A stretch of 64,000 nt of DNA from contig JAADJZ010000018.1 in the NCBI GenBank assembly GCA_011032825.1, forward strand, positions 682,001 through 746,000, read 5' to 3'. A program made the translations under genes and the position numbers. The DNA is from Massariosphaeria phaeospora (lineage: Eukaryota > Ascomycota > Dothideomycetes > Pleosporales). Of this stretch, positions 33,635-46,216 are shown piece after piece (position 1 is the stretch's first letter; every line of letters starts with the position of its first letter). The notes under the pieces are model-generated. The model saw nothing but the letters and a program-made list of their open reading frames with translations. It did not search any database and had not been told where the DNA came from.

Positions 33635-36600
33635 GGCGAAGCGTGTAGTGTGTGCGTAGAAAAGAAGGAAATTAAAAAAGAAAAGGACGAGTAAACCGGC
33701 CCCGCGGTGTGCAAGGACGCAATGAAGAGAAGAGAAGAGAAGGTGGGTATAACGACTGTGGATCCGCGCAGCGAGCTACCAGTAGCTACGAACGAGCATC
33801 TGGCAGAGGGCAGCGGCGGGGGGTTTTGTTATACCAGGCGGCGAGGCGGCAGCGGATCGGTTTCGGGGCTAGTTCGATAGCAGCGCTGGCGATAATGCGG
33901 GCGCGAGAGTCAGGTTACGGGTGGGCAGGCGCGGCAGGGCAGGCGTGGAGGTGGAGCTGCGACGTGCGAGTGGTGATGCGAGTCTCAGGCTGCTGGATCG
34001 GTCGAGGGTCGCGGGTGGGTGAAGGCGATGGTACCGGAAGCGTGTCACGACGAGAGCAGAGGAGGACGACGAATCCGTATAAGGAGCTGCGGTTTATGCG
34101 CCCGGGGGCTCTGCGTTCCAGAAAGCCAGTCACCCAGTCTTGCCATCACGACGGGCGCCCTGTGTAGCCGCCGTGGCCCCTCGCCGAGTCGCGGTGCGGC
34201 GGCGCTGTGATTGGGCGGCGTGCGGCGGGCGGCGCTGCTGCGTGGGCATGCTGAGCCCGCGCCCGCCTCTGGTGCCGCTGTCTGGGCGTCTTTGCAGGTT
34301 GCCGTGCAGCGCCCGTCCTGCACGCCGTGCAAGCGACTGATCCTGGCGTCGCTCCGAGGGCCGCCGTGCATCCTATGAGCCAGCGCGGACGCCTTTCCGG
34401 CGTGGATGAGGCCAGCAAGCAATACAGACTACGCCGTCACGTGGCAGTCCAATCGCCGTTGGAGCTGGAGGCAATCTGGCGACCGGCCTCCAGTGAGCGA
34501 GTTGCCACATCTCGGGCGTTACTGGCGTCGTCTCTGCTCACCGCCGAGTGTCACGTCGACCCGGCGAGGTGTCACCGCCGATTCCATGATCCCCCACGGT
34601 GCGACCCGTCAATTGGCAGTGGACAGCGGTCCGCAATGAGGCCGTCAGAGGCGGTGCTGCTCGCTGCTCGCTGCGTTCCGGATGCCCCATCCCCGGTTTC
34701 TGAACGCCGCCTCAGGAGCCTCCCTCCGGCCACCCCTTCTACCGCCGAGGAATCTTCTGCTGCAGCTGGTCAATGCCGCGCGTGGGCTGCTGCGAACCGC
34801 AGACGGGGACGTCTCGAGGAGGAGACATGGATGCCCATCAAACAACATCATACGACCAAGTTTACTGCAGATGCGGCACCCCTCTCCCCGCAAGTGCCAT
34901 ACCGTCGACATCTGCGGCATCAAGCGTGGAGATGCCCTGACAGTGGGCTTGCAGAAAGCTTGTCAGCCTCTGGCCAAACTTTGTGGGCTGAGACTCGCCG
35001 GCCATCGTACGACGTTGTTTGTCGCGGCCGCTGTCAGGTCTGCATCGGCAGCATTACGTGCGGCAGTATCAAGCCCTCCAGAAGGTCGAGCACGGGCATG
35101 CGGTTTGGCGCCTGCAGTGTCACGGCGGGGGTGGATTCGATGCTCAAACAATGGCCTGATGTTGTTTTAAGACTGCTAAGGCTTGTCCAGGAGTTGCATT
35201 GAGGGCCATGACATCAAGTTGCGATATCAAAAGCTGGGTGATGGATTGCCTAATTGGGACGTCCCGCACTTCAACCTCGACAGCATGCAAACATTTCTGC
35301 GGTCCAACATGATGGGCTGCACGATTCTGACCGCCAGGAAACTCTACCTCTTGATTAATGCAGTCGACTGTTGTTACGCGCTGTCGGCCGCCACAATCAC
35401 CAACTAGCTACACCGTGGTGAGGCTTACTGCTGTAGGACGTCTACTATCTACGGAGCACACTAGGGACAGATGCTGCTCGATCCTCCCCAGACGCTTGGT
35501 AGCAGGCAAGCGAGACATTCCCTGGATTGCTACCCAATTCTGGGCTCGCCCGATTACACAGCGGCTGTCCCGCGTTCGCAGCAGTGCCGTCCACCGCTGC
35601 TCGGGATCAGCTCCTGCAGCTCGCTTGGTGCGTCACAGCCCTAAGGCGGGGCGAGCACGCAGAAGGCGATAGCTGGCGGTGGTGCATGTCGACGACCGCA
35701 GGTGAGTGGTGAAGACTGACGATGTGTCGTGGCCGAAAATAGGCGTGCTCGCTCACCGCATGGCGCGCCCGGCATGCGGGGAGCGCTGGATAGCCTCTGC
35801 GAAGCCGTGCCCGTGGCGGCGAGCGCGTAGAGGCCGCGCACAATTGGCCCAGCCCAGCCCGCCACCCGCAACTCCAAGCCCTGCCTGTCCGTCGGCTGCC
35901 ACTCACAACGCCGAAGACCCTCACGAATATCGATCTTGTGCGACTCTTCACGCCTCGGCGCTTCCAACCAGCGCGTCACGACATGGTGGCTCCAGCAGCC
36001 TCTCCATCGTCTGCACGCCTGTGCGGTGGCTTCGTTCCTCGTGCAACGGGCCCGCTGAGTAGGTACTTACCGTGGTGCACGCAGACCACGACCGCTTCTC
36101 GACTCCTTTTGCTGCCCGCAACTGTCGACTCTCGCCTGTAGATACATCTTCAAGACACCCCGTACCTCTCCTATCTTGCCCTCGCCTGTGCATCCCAAGA
36201 CTTCGCCCGGCACCCCCTCGAACGTGGACTGTCTCGCCCCCTGCGTGTCAAACCCAAACCCTTTCAGGACTTCGCGCCGACAGACCTTCTCAAGGCAACT
36301 GCATCAGACATCGCAACAGCTCACATCCGCCACATACGTTGATCCATCTGCGCAGTCTTGGACGCTGCCAAACTCTGAAAAGCAACTGCGAACTCATCCG
36401 GTTGTTGTTGCACATCCACGACGACACACCCGCTCTCCAACACCCACCCGTACTCGCTTCGGCATATAGCAATTGCTGGCGCATCTCTCGAGCTGCGGCC
36501 TTGGGACTTCCGGAACAGTCAGCAAGCACACCCGAGAAAAATGCTCTTGTGCCTGGCGCTTCAGGTTTGAGACGCTCCTCACACATTTGGCGCTCACCGC

Positions 36601-37187
36601 ATAGCCGGCCACCCCTCCACCCCCTCGGCCATCAACCACCACTCCCCACGCCCCTTTCAGGACTGGCGCCACCGCCTCGCTGCTGGAGGCTCAACTCTTT
36701 CCGGAGCCTGCAAACTGTCATCCGCCTTAATTGTGCTGGTATACCGCAAACTACCGGGGCTGCGGTTTGAGCCACGCCCGTTCCGACCAGGCCTATCGGT
36801 TTCATCAGCAGCGTGCCGCTGTAGCCAAACTCGCACGGCCATCCGAGATCCACCTGATCTGCGCCGTAGCCTCTTGCGACCTGGAGAGCGTACCCTCTAA
36901 TAACCCTTGATTCCCGAGAAGCCTTGGTCGTCATCTCTACCTCCGCTCCCCTCACCACTCCCCACCGTCCCTCCGACACCGACACTCTTTACTTCTCTTC
37001 GTTATCTGGCTGGCCGGGTTGAACTTGGACTGGATTCCGTCTTTCCAGTTGCGTTCGCGTTGTCCACGTACAAACTTTTAATTCTTGCCCTAATCACCGT
37101 TGACCGGCCACCTTCCCATTGATGTGTTGCGCTCTCGTGGTATAGGGGTCCTATTACTATTCGTTGTTCTTTCACATCGTCGCCATC
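33635..37187. other. 3.5-kb GC-rich intergenic region upstream of noxA
   Basis: No reading frame here has a recognisable domain. Many frames up to 291 codons are open on both strands at once, as expected from high GC content with few TA-containing stops. The region lies between the divergent small membrane-protein gene and noxA and may contain a long 5' leader of noxA. CT-rich, intron-like stretches occur close to 36900-37180. Confidence 0.5.
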
Positions 37188-38991
37188 ATGGTAGCGGCTC
37201 AAGCTTCTGGGTTCCAGAGGTACTTCACACCGAAGAAGGTCGCCTTCCACTTCTTTTTCTGGGGATTCCACTGGGCCCTTTTCGCCATAGGATGGTATGT
37301 GTAGTCGGTCTGTTGTGAAGTGCCTGGCTAATGTGACTACAGGTGGAAGCAACAGGGAGATGCGCGTTTGGCGCCACTTAATGCATTGCAATTCTCCGTC
37401 TGGATTTCTCGAGGTGCTGGTCTGGTGTTGTCGGTCGACACCATGGTCCTCATAATGCCAATGTGCAGGAACCTCCTCCGAATGATCCGTCCCAAGATCA
37501 GGTGGTTGCCTCTGGACGAGTCTATGTGGTTTCATCGACAGGTCGCCTACGCCATGTTGTTGTTTACCGTTGTTCACACCGCCGCCCATTACGTGAAGTA
37601 GGTCAATCATGTGATACTCGGCGATTGTAGCTAACATGTGCAGCTTCTTCAACGTCGAAGTCAGCCAGGTCCGGCCGCAGATTGCTCTCCAAATCCATTA
37701 CACCGAGGCCGGTGGCATTACAGGACATATTATGTTGCTCTGCATGTTGCTAATTTACACGACTGCCCACCACCGGATCCGACAGCAATCGTTCGAGACC
37801 TTCTGGTACACGCATCATCTTTTCATCCCGTTTCTGCTCGGCATGTACACGCACGCTACCAGCTGTTTCGTGCGTGACACCGCTGCTCCGTTCTCTCCCT
37901 TTGCCGGTGCCGACTTCTGGACTCACTGCATTGGCTACGAAGGATGGCGGTGGGAGCTTTTTGGTGGAGGTCTTTACCTAATGGACCGCCTGTACCGTGA
38001 GGTTCGCTGCAGGCGCCAAACTCAGATCGTCAAGGTTGTTCGTCACCCGTACGGTAAGTCTTGGTTGCAGTCAACTGTAGTTGTCAGCGCCTAACGATTT
38101 GCAGATGCCGTTGAGATCCAGTTCACCAAGCCCAGCATGAAGTATAAGCCTGGACAATGGCTGTTCCTCAACTGCCCGGAAGTCAGCTACCACCAGTGGC
38201 ATCCGTTTACCATTACTTCGTGCCCCCAGGACCCGTATATTTCCGTCCACGTTCGCCAGGTTGGTGATTTTACGCGCGCGCTAGCTGATGCACTCGGTGC
38301 CGGCCAGTCGCAGTCGAAGCTCTACGACGAACTGGATCCCATGGGCATGTACGAGATTGCACTACAGCACGGCCAGAAGATGCCTGCTCTCCGCATCGAC
38401 GGCCCCTACGGAGCGCCCGCCGAAGACGTCTTCGAGAACGAAATCGCCGTCCTCATCGGCACCGGTATCGGCGTCACGCCATGGGCCTCGATCCTGAAAT
38501 CCATCTACCACCTCCGCCTAAGCCCCAATCCGCCCAAGCGTCTCCGCCGCGTAGAATTCATCTGGGTCTGCAAAGACACCAGCTCCTTCGAATGGTTCCA
38601 GACGCTGCTCTCCTCGCTCGAAGCCCAATCCATCGGCGGCCCCGGCAACAACGGCGACCAGTTCCTGCGCATCCACACGTATCTCACGCAGAAGATCGAC
38701 GCCAACACGGCGCAGAACATTGTACTCAACTCGGTCGGCACCGATAAGGACCCGCTCACGGAGCTGAAGTCGCGTACCAACTTCGGCCGCCCGGACTTTG
38801 GCCGCTTGCTGTGCGGCATGCGCGATGGCATCCTGGACCGCACGTATATGAGCGGCTTGGAGTCGACGCTGCGGACGGACGTTGGTGTGTATTTCTGCGG
38901 GCCGAGTGTGGCGGCGCGCGATATCAAGAAGGCGTGTAAGACGGCCAAGTGCCAGGAGGTCAACTTCAAGTTCTGGAAGGAGCATTTCTAG
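37188..38991 (+). CDS. noxA: NADPH oxidase NoxA (Nox1)
   Basis: Exons 37188-37294, 37343-37597, 37644-38053 and 38105-38991 (introns 48, 46 and 51 nt) give 552 residues, the normal NoxA length. The enzyme passes electrons from NADPH via FAD and two haems across the membrane to oxygen, forming superoxide; in filamentous fungi it drives fruiting-body formation, hyphal fusion and infection structures. Visible: the N-terminal FHFFFWGFHWALFAIGW membrane helix; haem-ligand histidines in MWFHRQVAYAMLLFTVVH and FWYTHHLFIPFLL; the FAD site HPFTITSCP; the NADPH site GTGIGVTPWASILKSI; and the family C-terminus NFKFWKEHF. There is no N-terminal EF-hand (as in NoxC) and no NoxB-type extension. It has an unusually long upstream intergenic region. 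Confidence 0.93.
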
Positions 38992-41478
38992 GTGCTGTGT
39001 TGTGGAAGTGAAGATTACATATGTGTTGTATTATGATGATATATATCAGAAACGTAGACGTCGAGTGGAGTCGAGGAAGGAAAGAGGGTATGGGTGTACA
39101 GGTTCTTTCTTAGGGGCAAACCTCCCCGTTCATTCAGCTTTTTCAAATCCAGAAAATGCGTTTTGGAAGGCTCTATCTATTCATCTATCTACAAGACGCA
39201 ATATTCCCATTGGCATTGGCATTGCATTGCATTGCATTAGCATTGCATTCACGACAGTTCGGTTCGGTTCGATTCGTTTCATGTGCGCATCTCTCTTACC
39301 GTTCTCGTCATCTTATCCATCTATCTATCTATCTGTCTACCTGTGAATCTCCACATGCTATATATCATCTTAGTCTCTCCACTGGTACTGGTCGCGCCGA
39401 TCGATACAAGTATGTAGATGGAGTCAAGAGTGCCTGACACCGGATACTTGCCACGGCACGCATCCGTGGGTAGGTATTAGATAGATAGACATGGTTTTTA
39501 GCCTGAGCCGCAGCCTCAAACGTGCGTGCGTGCGGGTGGGTGGGGCGGATGAGGCGGCTCCGGGGCGGCTTTACTGGGGCGGCGGCTTGCATAGATGGGT
39601 GGGTGAAAGGTAAGGCTGAAAGGCTACGCAGCATTTAGTGTGTGTGTAGGTAGGCGATGTCATTGGGTGGTTTTACTTCAAAGGTAGGTAGGTGGGTAGG
39701 CAGTTGGTAGATATCTAGTGAAATGAGAGATGGGGTGTAGTGCAGTGAGTTGAGTGCATTTACGAACACTCTGTACTGCGTAGCTCCGGGAAATACGCAT
39801 ACCCGACTATCTTATTCCTATCCCTATCCTTCCTTGTCTTCTTCTACAATGACCACCATGCTGCACTCATTATCCAGGACCACCCCTTCACACCACCCAC
39901 ACAAATCCACCCACACGCCCCACTCATCCGCCCGTTCCGTTCCGTTCCCGTCGCACAAGAGCGGCGCAGCCATCCGCAGATAGATCCCAGCCGATCGGTG
40001 AGCGCGCGCGTGGTCCCTGCATGTTGTCATCATTGGGAGTGGGAGTGGGATTGCGGCGTAGACGGGTAAATCCTAAATTCCCAACATAAATAAGCATGCA
40101 TGTCCTAGTGGGTGGATACATAGGTGGGTTAGTGGCCGATCCGGCGCGTGGATGGGGCATAGCACGGCACAGCACGGCACAGTAGGTAGCAAGTAGGTAA
40201 GACGGACAAGTGCGGGTAAGGCGAGGTACCAAGTTCCGTGGGTTTGGTACATGGATGGATATGTATAATGTGTAAATACGGAACTGAACGGAACGGAACT
40301 GAACTGAACTGAACTGAACTGTGGTTGTATACATATGCAAAAGAGATAGGAAAAGATTGAATGGTACGGCGAAGAGGCAAGACTAACGAGGTACGTAAAC
40401 TAACAAGCTTCTTTGCGTGTATCATGTACTTGTATCTGACCGGACTGGACCTATAGTGAACCAAGGTCAACTTCATGGTGTATACGTCAATGCACCCTCC
40501 ATCCAAATGCAGAACTCCCAAAGCCCCGATTCCGCCAACGCCGACTGCTATTGTGGCGCACGCTCATGAGTGGCACAGCACAGCACAGTAAAGTACCTAC
40601 TCGCCATCACTGACTCACTGACTTGAAACCACGTCTCCATTACCGCCCGCCCGCCTACTCCCTCCCTCACTGCCCAACCAACCACTCCTGTCTCCCCCTT
40701 CACCGCAAATACGCTCCTAGCGGCAAACAACGACAGGAGGACAACGACCGACAGGTACCGGCGTGTCCTCACTTCGGCGCCTACCGCTACACGCACTCCA
40801 TCTGCGGGCCTTACCTTGCCTTACCTTACCCGAACCTTGGGCACAACCGCAAGGCCAAGGCCACGTTGAAGCCATCACTCCTGTCGTTCGGTTTCCGGAC
40901 TTGAGGAAAATGATTGTTTGACTGACTGATTGATTGGTAGTGCGTGATCTGATCTCAGATGGGTGGGCGGTTATGATGAGGCTGAGCTGAGCTGTGTAGG
41001 GTGCGCTTTTTCCGAGGATTCTTGTAGGTTGGATTTGGATCCAGACTCAAGAGTGAGGGTGGCGGTATCGGTAGTGGTGGCGGGGAGTTTAAAGTGCGGG
41101 TGTGGCGACGTGTTCGTTTTAGTTCGAGACATAGTTGGTGGTAGGTGGAAGGAGGGACGAGGCGTCTTAAATTCGGATACAAGTCTTGTTCGATTTGGGC
41201 CGGAGCCTGGATTTGTGCAGGGCGTGAACGAGGGAGATGGCCGCATCGCGGGCAGTTTGGATGATACAGATAGCAAGACAAGGGTAATGGCTGGAACGAA
41301 GAAACCCACACGTATATAGTTGAACAAGCATGGCTTGATGACCATGTAGACGACAGTTCGAACTGACATCTAAAATTTGTTGCACATCAGCAAGAAATAA
41401 CTGTAACAAGTACTAGACAGACTGGTTGTGGACTACGTAGCAAGCTAATTCCCCGCAGGAGTTGGCTGTGACGGCAAT
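38992..41478. other. Repeat-rich intergenic region between convergent noxA and mitochondrial lysyl-tRNA synthetase
   Basis: There are 2.5 kb with no well-supported gene. Simple repeats include ATTGC near 39215-39248, CTAT near 39310, GGTA/GTAG near 39660-39700, CACGG near 40165 and AACTG near 40290-40320. A minus-strand frame at 40971-41369 (132 codons) has one hydrophobic segment followed by low-complexity sequence; I do not accept it as a gene without expression data. Confidence 0.5.
40290..40321 (+). repeat. AACTG pentanucleotide microsatellite
   Basis: Consecutive GAACT units, at least five of them perfect, in the noxA downstream intergenic region. Confidence 0.75.
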
Positions 41479-43245
41479 CTACTTGGTCTTAGCTATCGAC
41501 ACCACATTCCTCAACGTCCCAAACGGCAGCACATCCGCAATCCTCTTCTTGTTAGCGAAAAGCATGACGAGTCGATCCAGTCCGCACCCCCAGCCCCCGG
41601 TCGGAGGCATACCCCATTCCAAAGCTTCGAGATAACTCTCGTCGACAGATCCTTGACCTTCGGGATGGAACTCGACCTGCTGCATGAACTTCCGGCGCTG
41701 CTCAAAAGGCGAGTTCTCCTCTTCGTAGGCATTGACGTATTCGCGGCCGTTGATGAAGAGCTCAACACGGGAAGCAACTCGTTGGCCAGTCGTTTCGTCA
41801 ACGAAGGACTTTGACAGCGGAGACAAAGCCTCGGGATGATGTGTTATGAACGTCGGGTTCTGGCAAAGCGGCTCGATGTAGTGTTCGGCAAGCGTGTCGA
41901 GCAAACGGGGAAGTGTCGGGTTGAGTGGTACTGCGATGTCCAGATCCTTGAACATGCCCAGTAGTTCAGTGGCGGCGTTGTCCAAGGAGAGGTCGGGCAG
42001 CTTCCGGCCGCTGCTCTTCTCGATGGTCGCAATGAAAGGCAGTTGTGCGAATGGATGTGAGAAATCAACACCTTCTGGTCCAGAGAGGGATGGAAAGTAG
42101 GTTGACCTAAGCGACTCGATAGCCGTGTGGAGGTCATGGACGAGCTTCTCGGTCCTAGCAACCAGCGAGGGCAGAGTCGCCCCAACCTCGTAGAACTCGC
42201 ATATTGTGAACTCAGGATTATGCGTGTTGTCAACACCCTCATTGCGGAAGACTCGAGCAATCTCAAAGATTTTGTCCTGCCCTCCTACAATCAAGCGTTT
42301 CAGATTGAGCTCTGGGGCTATCCTAAGCCTGACTGGCATGTTCGAGAGCTCGTTGGCAACGGTTTCGAATGGCCGAGCAATAGCACCCCCAGCACCGACG
42401 TCGAACACAGGTGTTTCTACTTCTAGGAATCCACTTTGCGTGAAGGTGTTGCGGATATAATCATAGATCAGCGCCCGGAGCCTGAGGATATCCCCCGGTT
42501 CATCGTTCGTAAGCTGGTGAACGTGAGGTCTTCGGGCTAGCGTTTCCGCATTTTCGACCTTTTCAGGGATATGGTGCAAGCACGGTGCAAGAATTTGTGG
42601 GACCTCAAGGGCGAGGACAGATATTTGGCCCGTAGAGGTTCTGGTAGGGTTTCCTCTAATGGCTACAGCGGTCAGACATGCTGGGCAAAGGGATCGAGCC
42701 GTACTCACAAACCCAGTCACCCGTCCGGACGATCTTCTTGAAACTCTTGAAGATCTCCCCAGAGTCGCTATCTTGGGAGGTTAGCTTCTTGACCTCCACC
42801 ATAACCTGTAGTCTTTGGGTTTCCCGCTCAAGGTCGAGAAACATCAGCTTGGAGCCGAGAAGCCGCACTGCTCGGACTCTTCCTGACATTGTCAGCTTCT
42901 CTAGCGCTGCAAGTCGGATGTCCACTTACCGAACACCGACACGAGGTCCGGCTTCGTCTCTTGGATGTCCCCATACTTGGAGACAAACTCGCGCAGTGAC
43001 AGGTTATCGACATCCGCTGGGTATGTGATCCGGGGATGGTAGTCACTCAACGCCTTGACTGCGCGCAGCTGGTCAAGCCGCTTTTGTTTCTCAACATCAT
43101 GTGGTCCGGTGTAGGCCTCGCAGGCTAGCGTCTGAGCGAATCTCCTTTGTATCGAGCGGTATATTCGAGCTTGTTCCGGCTTGACTGTGGGCTGGAAGCC
43201 ACGGTGCAGATAGGGGCGGAGGAATTGGAGCGTCGGTCTACTCAT
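41479..43245 (-). CDS. msk1: Mitochondrial lysyl-tRNA synthetase
   Basis: Exons 43245-42930, 42882-42709 and 42662-41479 with 47- and 46-nt introns give 557 residues. It charges mitochondrial tRNA-Lys. The N-terminus (MSRPTLQFLRPYLHRG...SIQRRF) is Arg-rich and lacks acidic residues, as expected of a mitochondrial presequence. An OB-fold anticodon-binding domain follows (VRAVRLLGSKLMFLDL to STGQISVLA). The class II catalytic domain shows motif 2 (ARVFRNEGVDNTHNPEF) and motif 3 (GWGCGLDRLVMLF). It ends shortly after motif 3, as class II LysRS enzymes do. Cytosolic LysRS is less likely given the presequence and the divergent sequence. Confidence 0.88.
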
Positions 43246-44794
43246 GCTTCTTCTGTTAGTGACTGAAAGCGGAACAGGTTGATAATAGGTAGGTAGAGAG
43301 AAGAGATCAGGAATTGGTGAATTGTGAGATCAACCGCCCGAAGGCGTCATTCGCAACGGTTCTAATGTTGTCGATCATCATGGAAGTGAATGGAGTGTAC
43401 ACACAGAATGGATGGAAGACTTGGAAAACTCGATCATCCTAGCGCCGAGTCCTCGAAAGCATTTGTCCAGCTCTGACGAGACAAGACCAGCCATAGTAGA
43501 GAGTCCTGCGCCAGGAGATCGAGCGGTCCAAGCTCACCCAAACCGTAGTGTGACACGCGGGAAGAAATGTAGCATGCAACGTACCTGATCTAGCTCATTG
43601 TTAGCAATTGACATGCGCAGCGAGTGTTGATGAAAGCTCTTTGCACGAGCTGCAAACTTTGAGCTTGATCTGCCGCAGTGAGGCCGCTAAGCGATCACGG
43701 GCACCGCTGTTCCGAGCTCGCCCTCGCGTACGGATCTCGCGCTACGCCCGGACAGGGAATCGACCTCGACGTCCATTATAAAAACCCACCCTCCGCCGTC
43801 ATTTTCGCGGCAACCCTCTGGGTCTCTCGCCTTCCCCACGACTGAGCAGTGTTCATGGCATCTACCCTCTACTCTGGCACCGCCAATGAACGGAATCTAG
43901 CCATTTCTTCGATTCCTCCTTTCAGAAAAAGTCGCATATCTGCTCATCTCGGAGATCGTCGACCTACCACGTCATCAATCACGCGGAACGGCAACATAAG
44001 CGCCTTGCACGTCTCGATAGCTTCTGGTAGGGGCCAGGCCCGTGCAATCTCAGCTGCGCCATCAACATTGTCACAGAACTGCAAGCCTCGGGAAGATGGT
44101 CGGCCTGGACTGCCGTTGCTGCAAAGTCAGTTCTACGATAGAGTCAGATGAGGCAGACTCGGCTAGGCTACGACCCGCTTTACAGCCAGGCAGGACGGTA
44201 CTGGCACCTACTCGCCCAGTCTGCAATTAACACCGATCGGCGGAGTCTGGGTCCGCTTCACTGCAGGTTGCGTTCCGGCATCACAGTAAGCGGAGGGAAC
44301 GGCTAGAGCGGCCTCTTAATCAAGCAGGAGCCCGCTCGGGCGCCAATCTGCCTCCATGATTCGGCCCACCCCTGCCAGGAGCATGAACTTGGATGCCTGG
44401 ATGATGATAGGAGCCCAAGTCTAGGTCTCGGAGGTGCCGACGAGTGGAGTGCCTCTGCTGGGAGCCCCCTGAGATTAGACGGGATTGTCACCTACAGGCT
44501 CGTACGATTGTCAGGCGGCCTCTGACGAAAATCAGATGGATCCCCTTCCTACGATATCTCTTCTGGGAAGCTGGCGCAACCATTCCTCGGTCTCGGGGCG
44601 AGTATTGGTGGGATACGTGCTCACGGCTCCGTCCGACGGCGAAGGGGCTCAATGCGAAAGCTGCACCATTGCTAGCATTCGGCGGCTGTGCGAGCTTGGG
44701 CGCGGAGAGCTCCTCAAGCGTGCTCATGGCCTACTTAAATGTCTACGTTTCCCGCTTCTCTAGATTTCTAGGACTTCTGAACACCAACGCCACG
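43246..44794. other. Intergenic region without a recognised gene
   Basis: This 1.55-kb region begins with the promoter of msk1. A TATA-like TTATAAAAA lies near 43776, 80 bp before an unsupported 100-codon plus-strand frame at 43849-44151 with no domain. A GTC-rich spacer leads into the orphan gene. This is the start of the sparse right-hand zone. Confidence 0.4.
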
Positions 44795-46216
44795 ATGGCA
44801 ACACTTTTCAGTACTTTTCCTGCCCAGCAGACGCAAGGCTCCTTCCAATTTGTACCTTGCAATGGGCCTCCAAAGCAGACCCCTCGAAGACTACCAACGA
44901 AGAAGAAAGTCTTTCTGGTGTCGACGAGTAAGTGCCCCAATTTCGATAATCTTATGGGTATGGAGCCTGATTCGAACAGTGCAAGGGGGGGTAGAGAGGA
45001 ACTTGTACACGCGGCGCATAGTGTTGAAGTCGTCGATTTGACGTGCTTAGGTAAGCATCCCTATAGCCGACGTAATGTTGGTATTTTCTCTGGGATTCTA
45101 TGACAGCTAATAGAGACGTAGCGGACAACGAAGCGGACTACAAGATCAGCGGCAGTAGAATACCAAGCAACGATTTTGGAATTCGGTGGAATCGATCTCA
45201 CCCGGTAACCAACCCGCGTATAGATGGTGCATCTGATGGCGACCGCGCGAATAGTGATAACCAGAGTGGTGTCGCCGATCGCGATAATGATTGGCCCCTC
45301 CCTCACCAAGAGAGAAGCGTCAGCTACGAGCAGAACGGATATGCTGGGGAAATTCCATTTAGGACGCTTAAGAGCCCAGATGAAGATTATATTACTAAGC
45401 ATAGTAGGTAGCCAAGGCAAGTAACCGCTCGAATCGGTGTACTTATCTGTGCTATGTCTAATATTGCACAGACATCACATCCAGCATCGACGATCATCAG
45501 GTACATCCGATGTCCGACGGCGGTAACGAGGGCGAGTGCCCCTCGCAAAGGGCAGATCCGAGCGCACAGAATACGACGGGCGATCTTGCACCAATGTTGA
45601 ATAAAAGTGAAGTCATTAACTTGACACATCTAGGTAAGCATGGCTCTAGCATAACGCGGAGATGTAACGGAATTAACATGGACAATGTTATAGGTGACGA
45701 GAGTAGTGATGATGACGAAGGTGAAGGGGAGCGCAAATGCCCCTCGTCAAGATTAAGAAGCAGCAGCGTTCTGCAAGATGCTCGCTATTCCGCACGGCCT
45801 GCAGCCACCGAAAGCCCAACACTCTCGCCTTCAAGTGGCAATATCCAGGCGGGAAATACTGTGCCTCATGGCGATCCGCTGTTCATGGCGGATACCGGCA
45901 TCTCCTCTAGCGACCAGTCACTCCAAAAGGCTGAAACTCATGCCATCCAGGATTCGATAGTCGAACCACGGCGGTCGCAGAGATCTGAGCCAGCGAGTGA
46001 TCAAGGTAAGCGCCCACGATCCGCAAATGCGTTTGCCGTGCCTAACGGTAGCAAGGCGAATATTCACCGCTCAGAGGCGCCAGCAATGGAGGTGATAACT
46101 ACTGCCACAAAGATGACAATGGTTATGGCAGTCACGATCGGAGGAACGCTCACCAACTATCTTCAACAGACGACAGCCCCGAGGCGTTCATTGTTAGTCC
46201 TGTTTGGAACAGCTAG
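44795..46216 (+). CDS. Orphan protein with two SUMO-interaction-like motifs
   Basis: Seven exons (44795-44810, 44876-44927, 44980-45050, 45107-45403, 45472-45633, 45694-46005, 46077-46216) close in frame to 349 residues. I do not recognise the family. The protein is acidic, polar and probably disordered, with runs such as ESSDDDEGEGE and SLSGVDDARGGREE. Exons 3 and 5 both end in a hydrophobic-acidic motif, VEVVDLTCL and SEVINLTHL, at an almost identical splice site (LT-x-L then G|GTAAGCAT). V-V/I-D/N-L-T is the form of SUMO-interacting motifs. Exons 4, 5 and 6 are symmetric (phase 1 at both ends), as after exon duplication. Strong donors GTAAGT/GTAAGC support the introns. The first exon and its weak acceptor (CAAAG) are the least certain, as is the last intron. 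The 60-nt intron before exon 6 has no in-frame stop and may be retained. Composition suggests a nuclear regulatory protein, but that is inference. Confidence 0.6.

Noticed and set aside
34327..35202. 291-codon plus-strand open frame upstream of noxA
   Set aside because: Region is very GC-rich and open in several frames on both strands; the translation has no domain, is full of Arg/Ser/Pro and shows no splice-consistent extension.
39215..39330. Possible CRISPR-like array of short direct repeats
   Set aside because: The repeats (ATTGC, CTAT) are contiguous microsatellites without spacers, and the genome is eukaryotic.
40971..41369. 132-codon minus-strand frame downstream of msk1
   Set aside because: One hydrophobic stretch followed by low-complexity Pro/Th/Ser sequence; lies in a repeat-rich intergenic region with no family resemblance.
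43849..44151. 100-codon plus-strand frame with a TATA-like box upstream
   Set aside because: No domain, no conserved pattern, and the box could belong to other transcription; not enough to call a gene.
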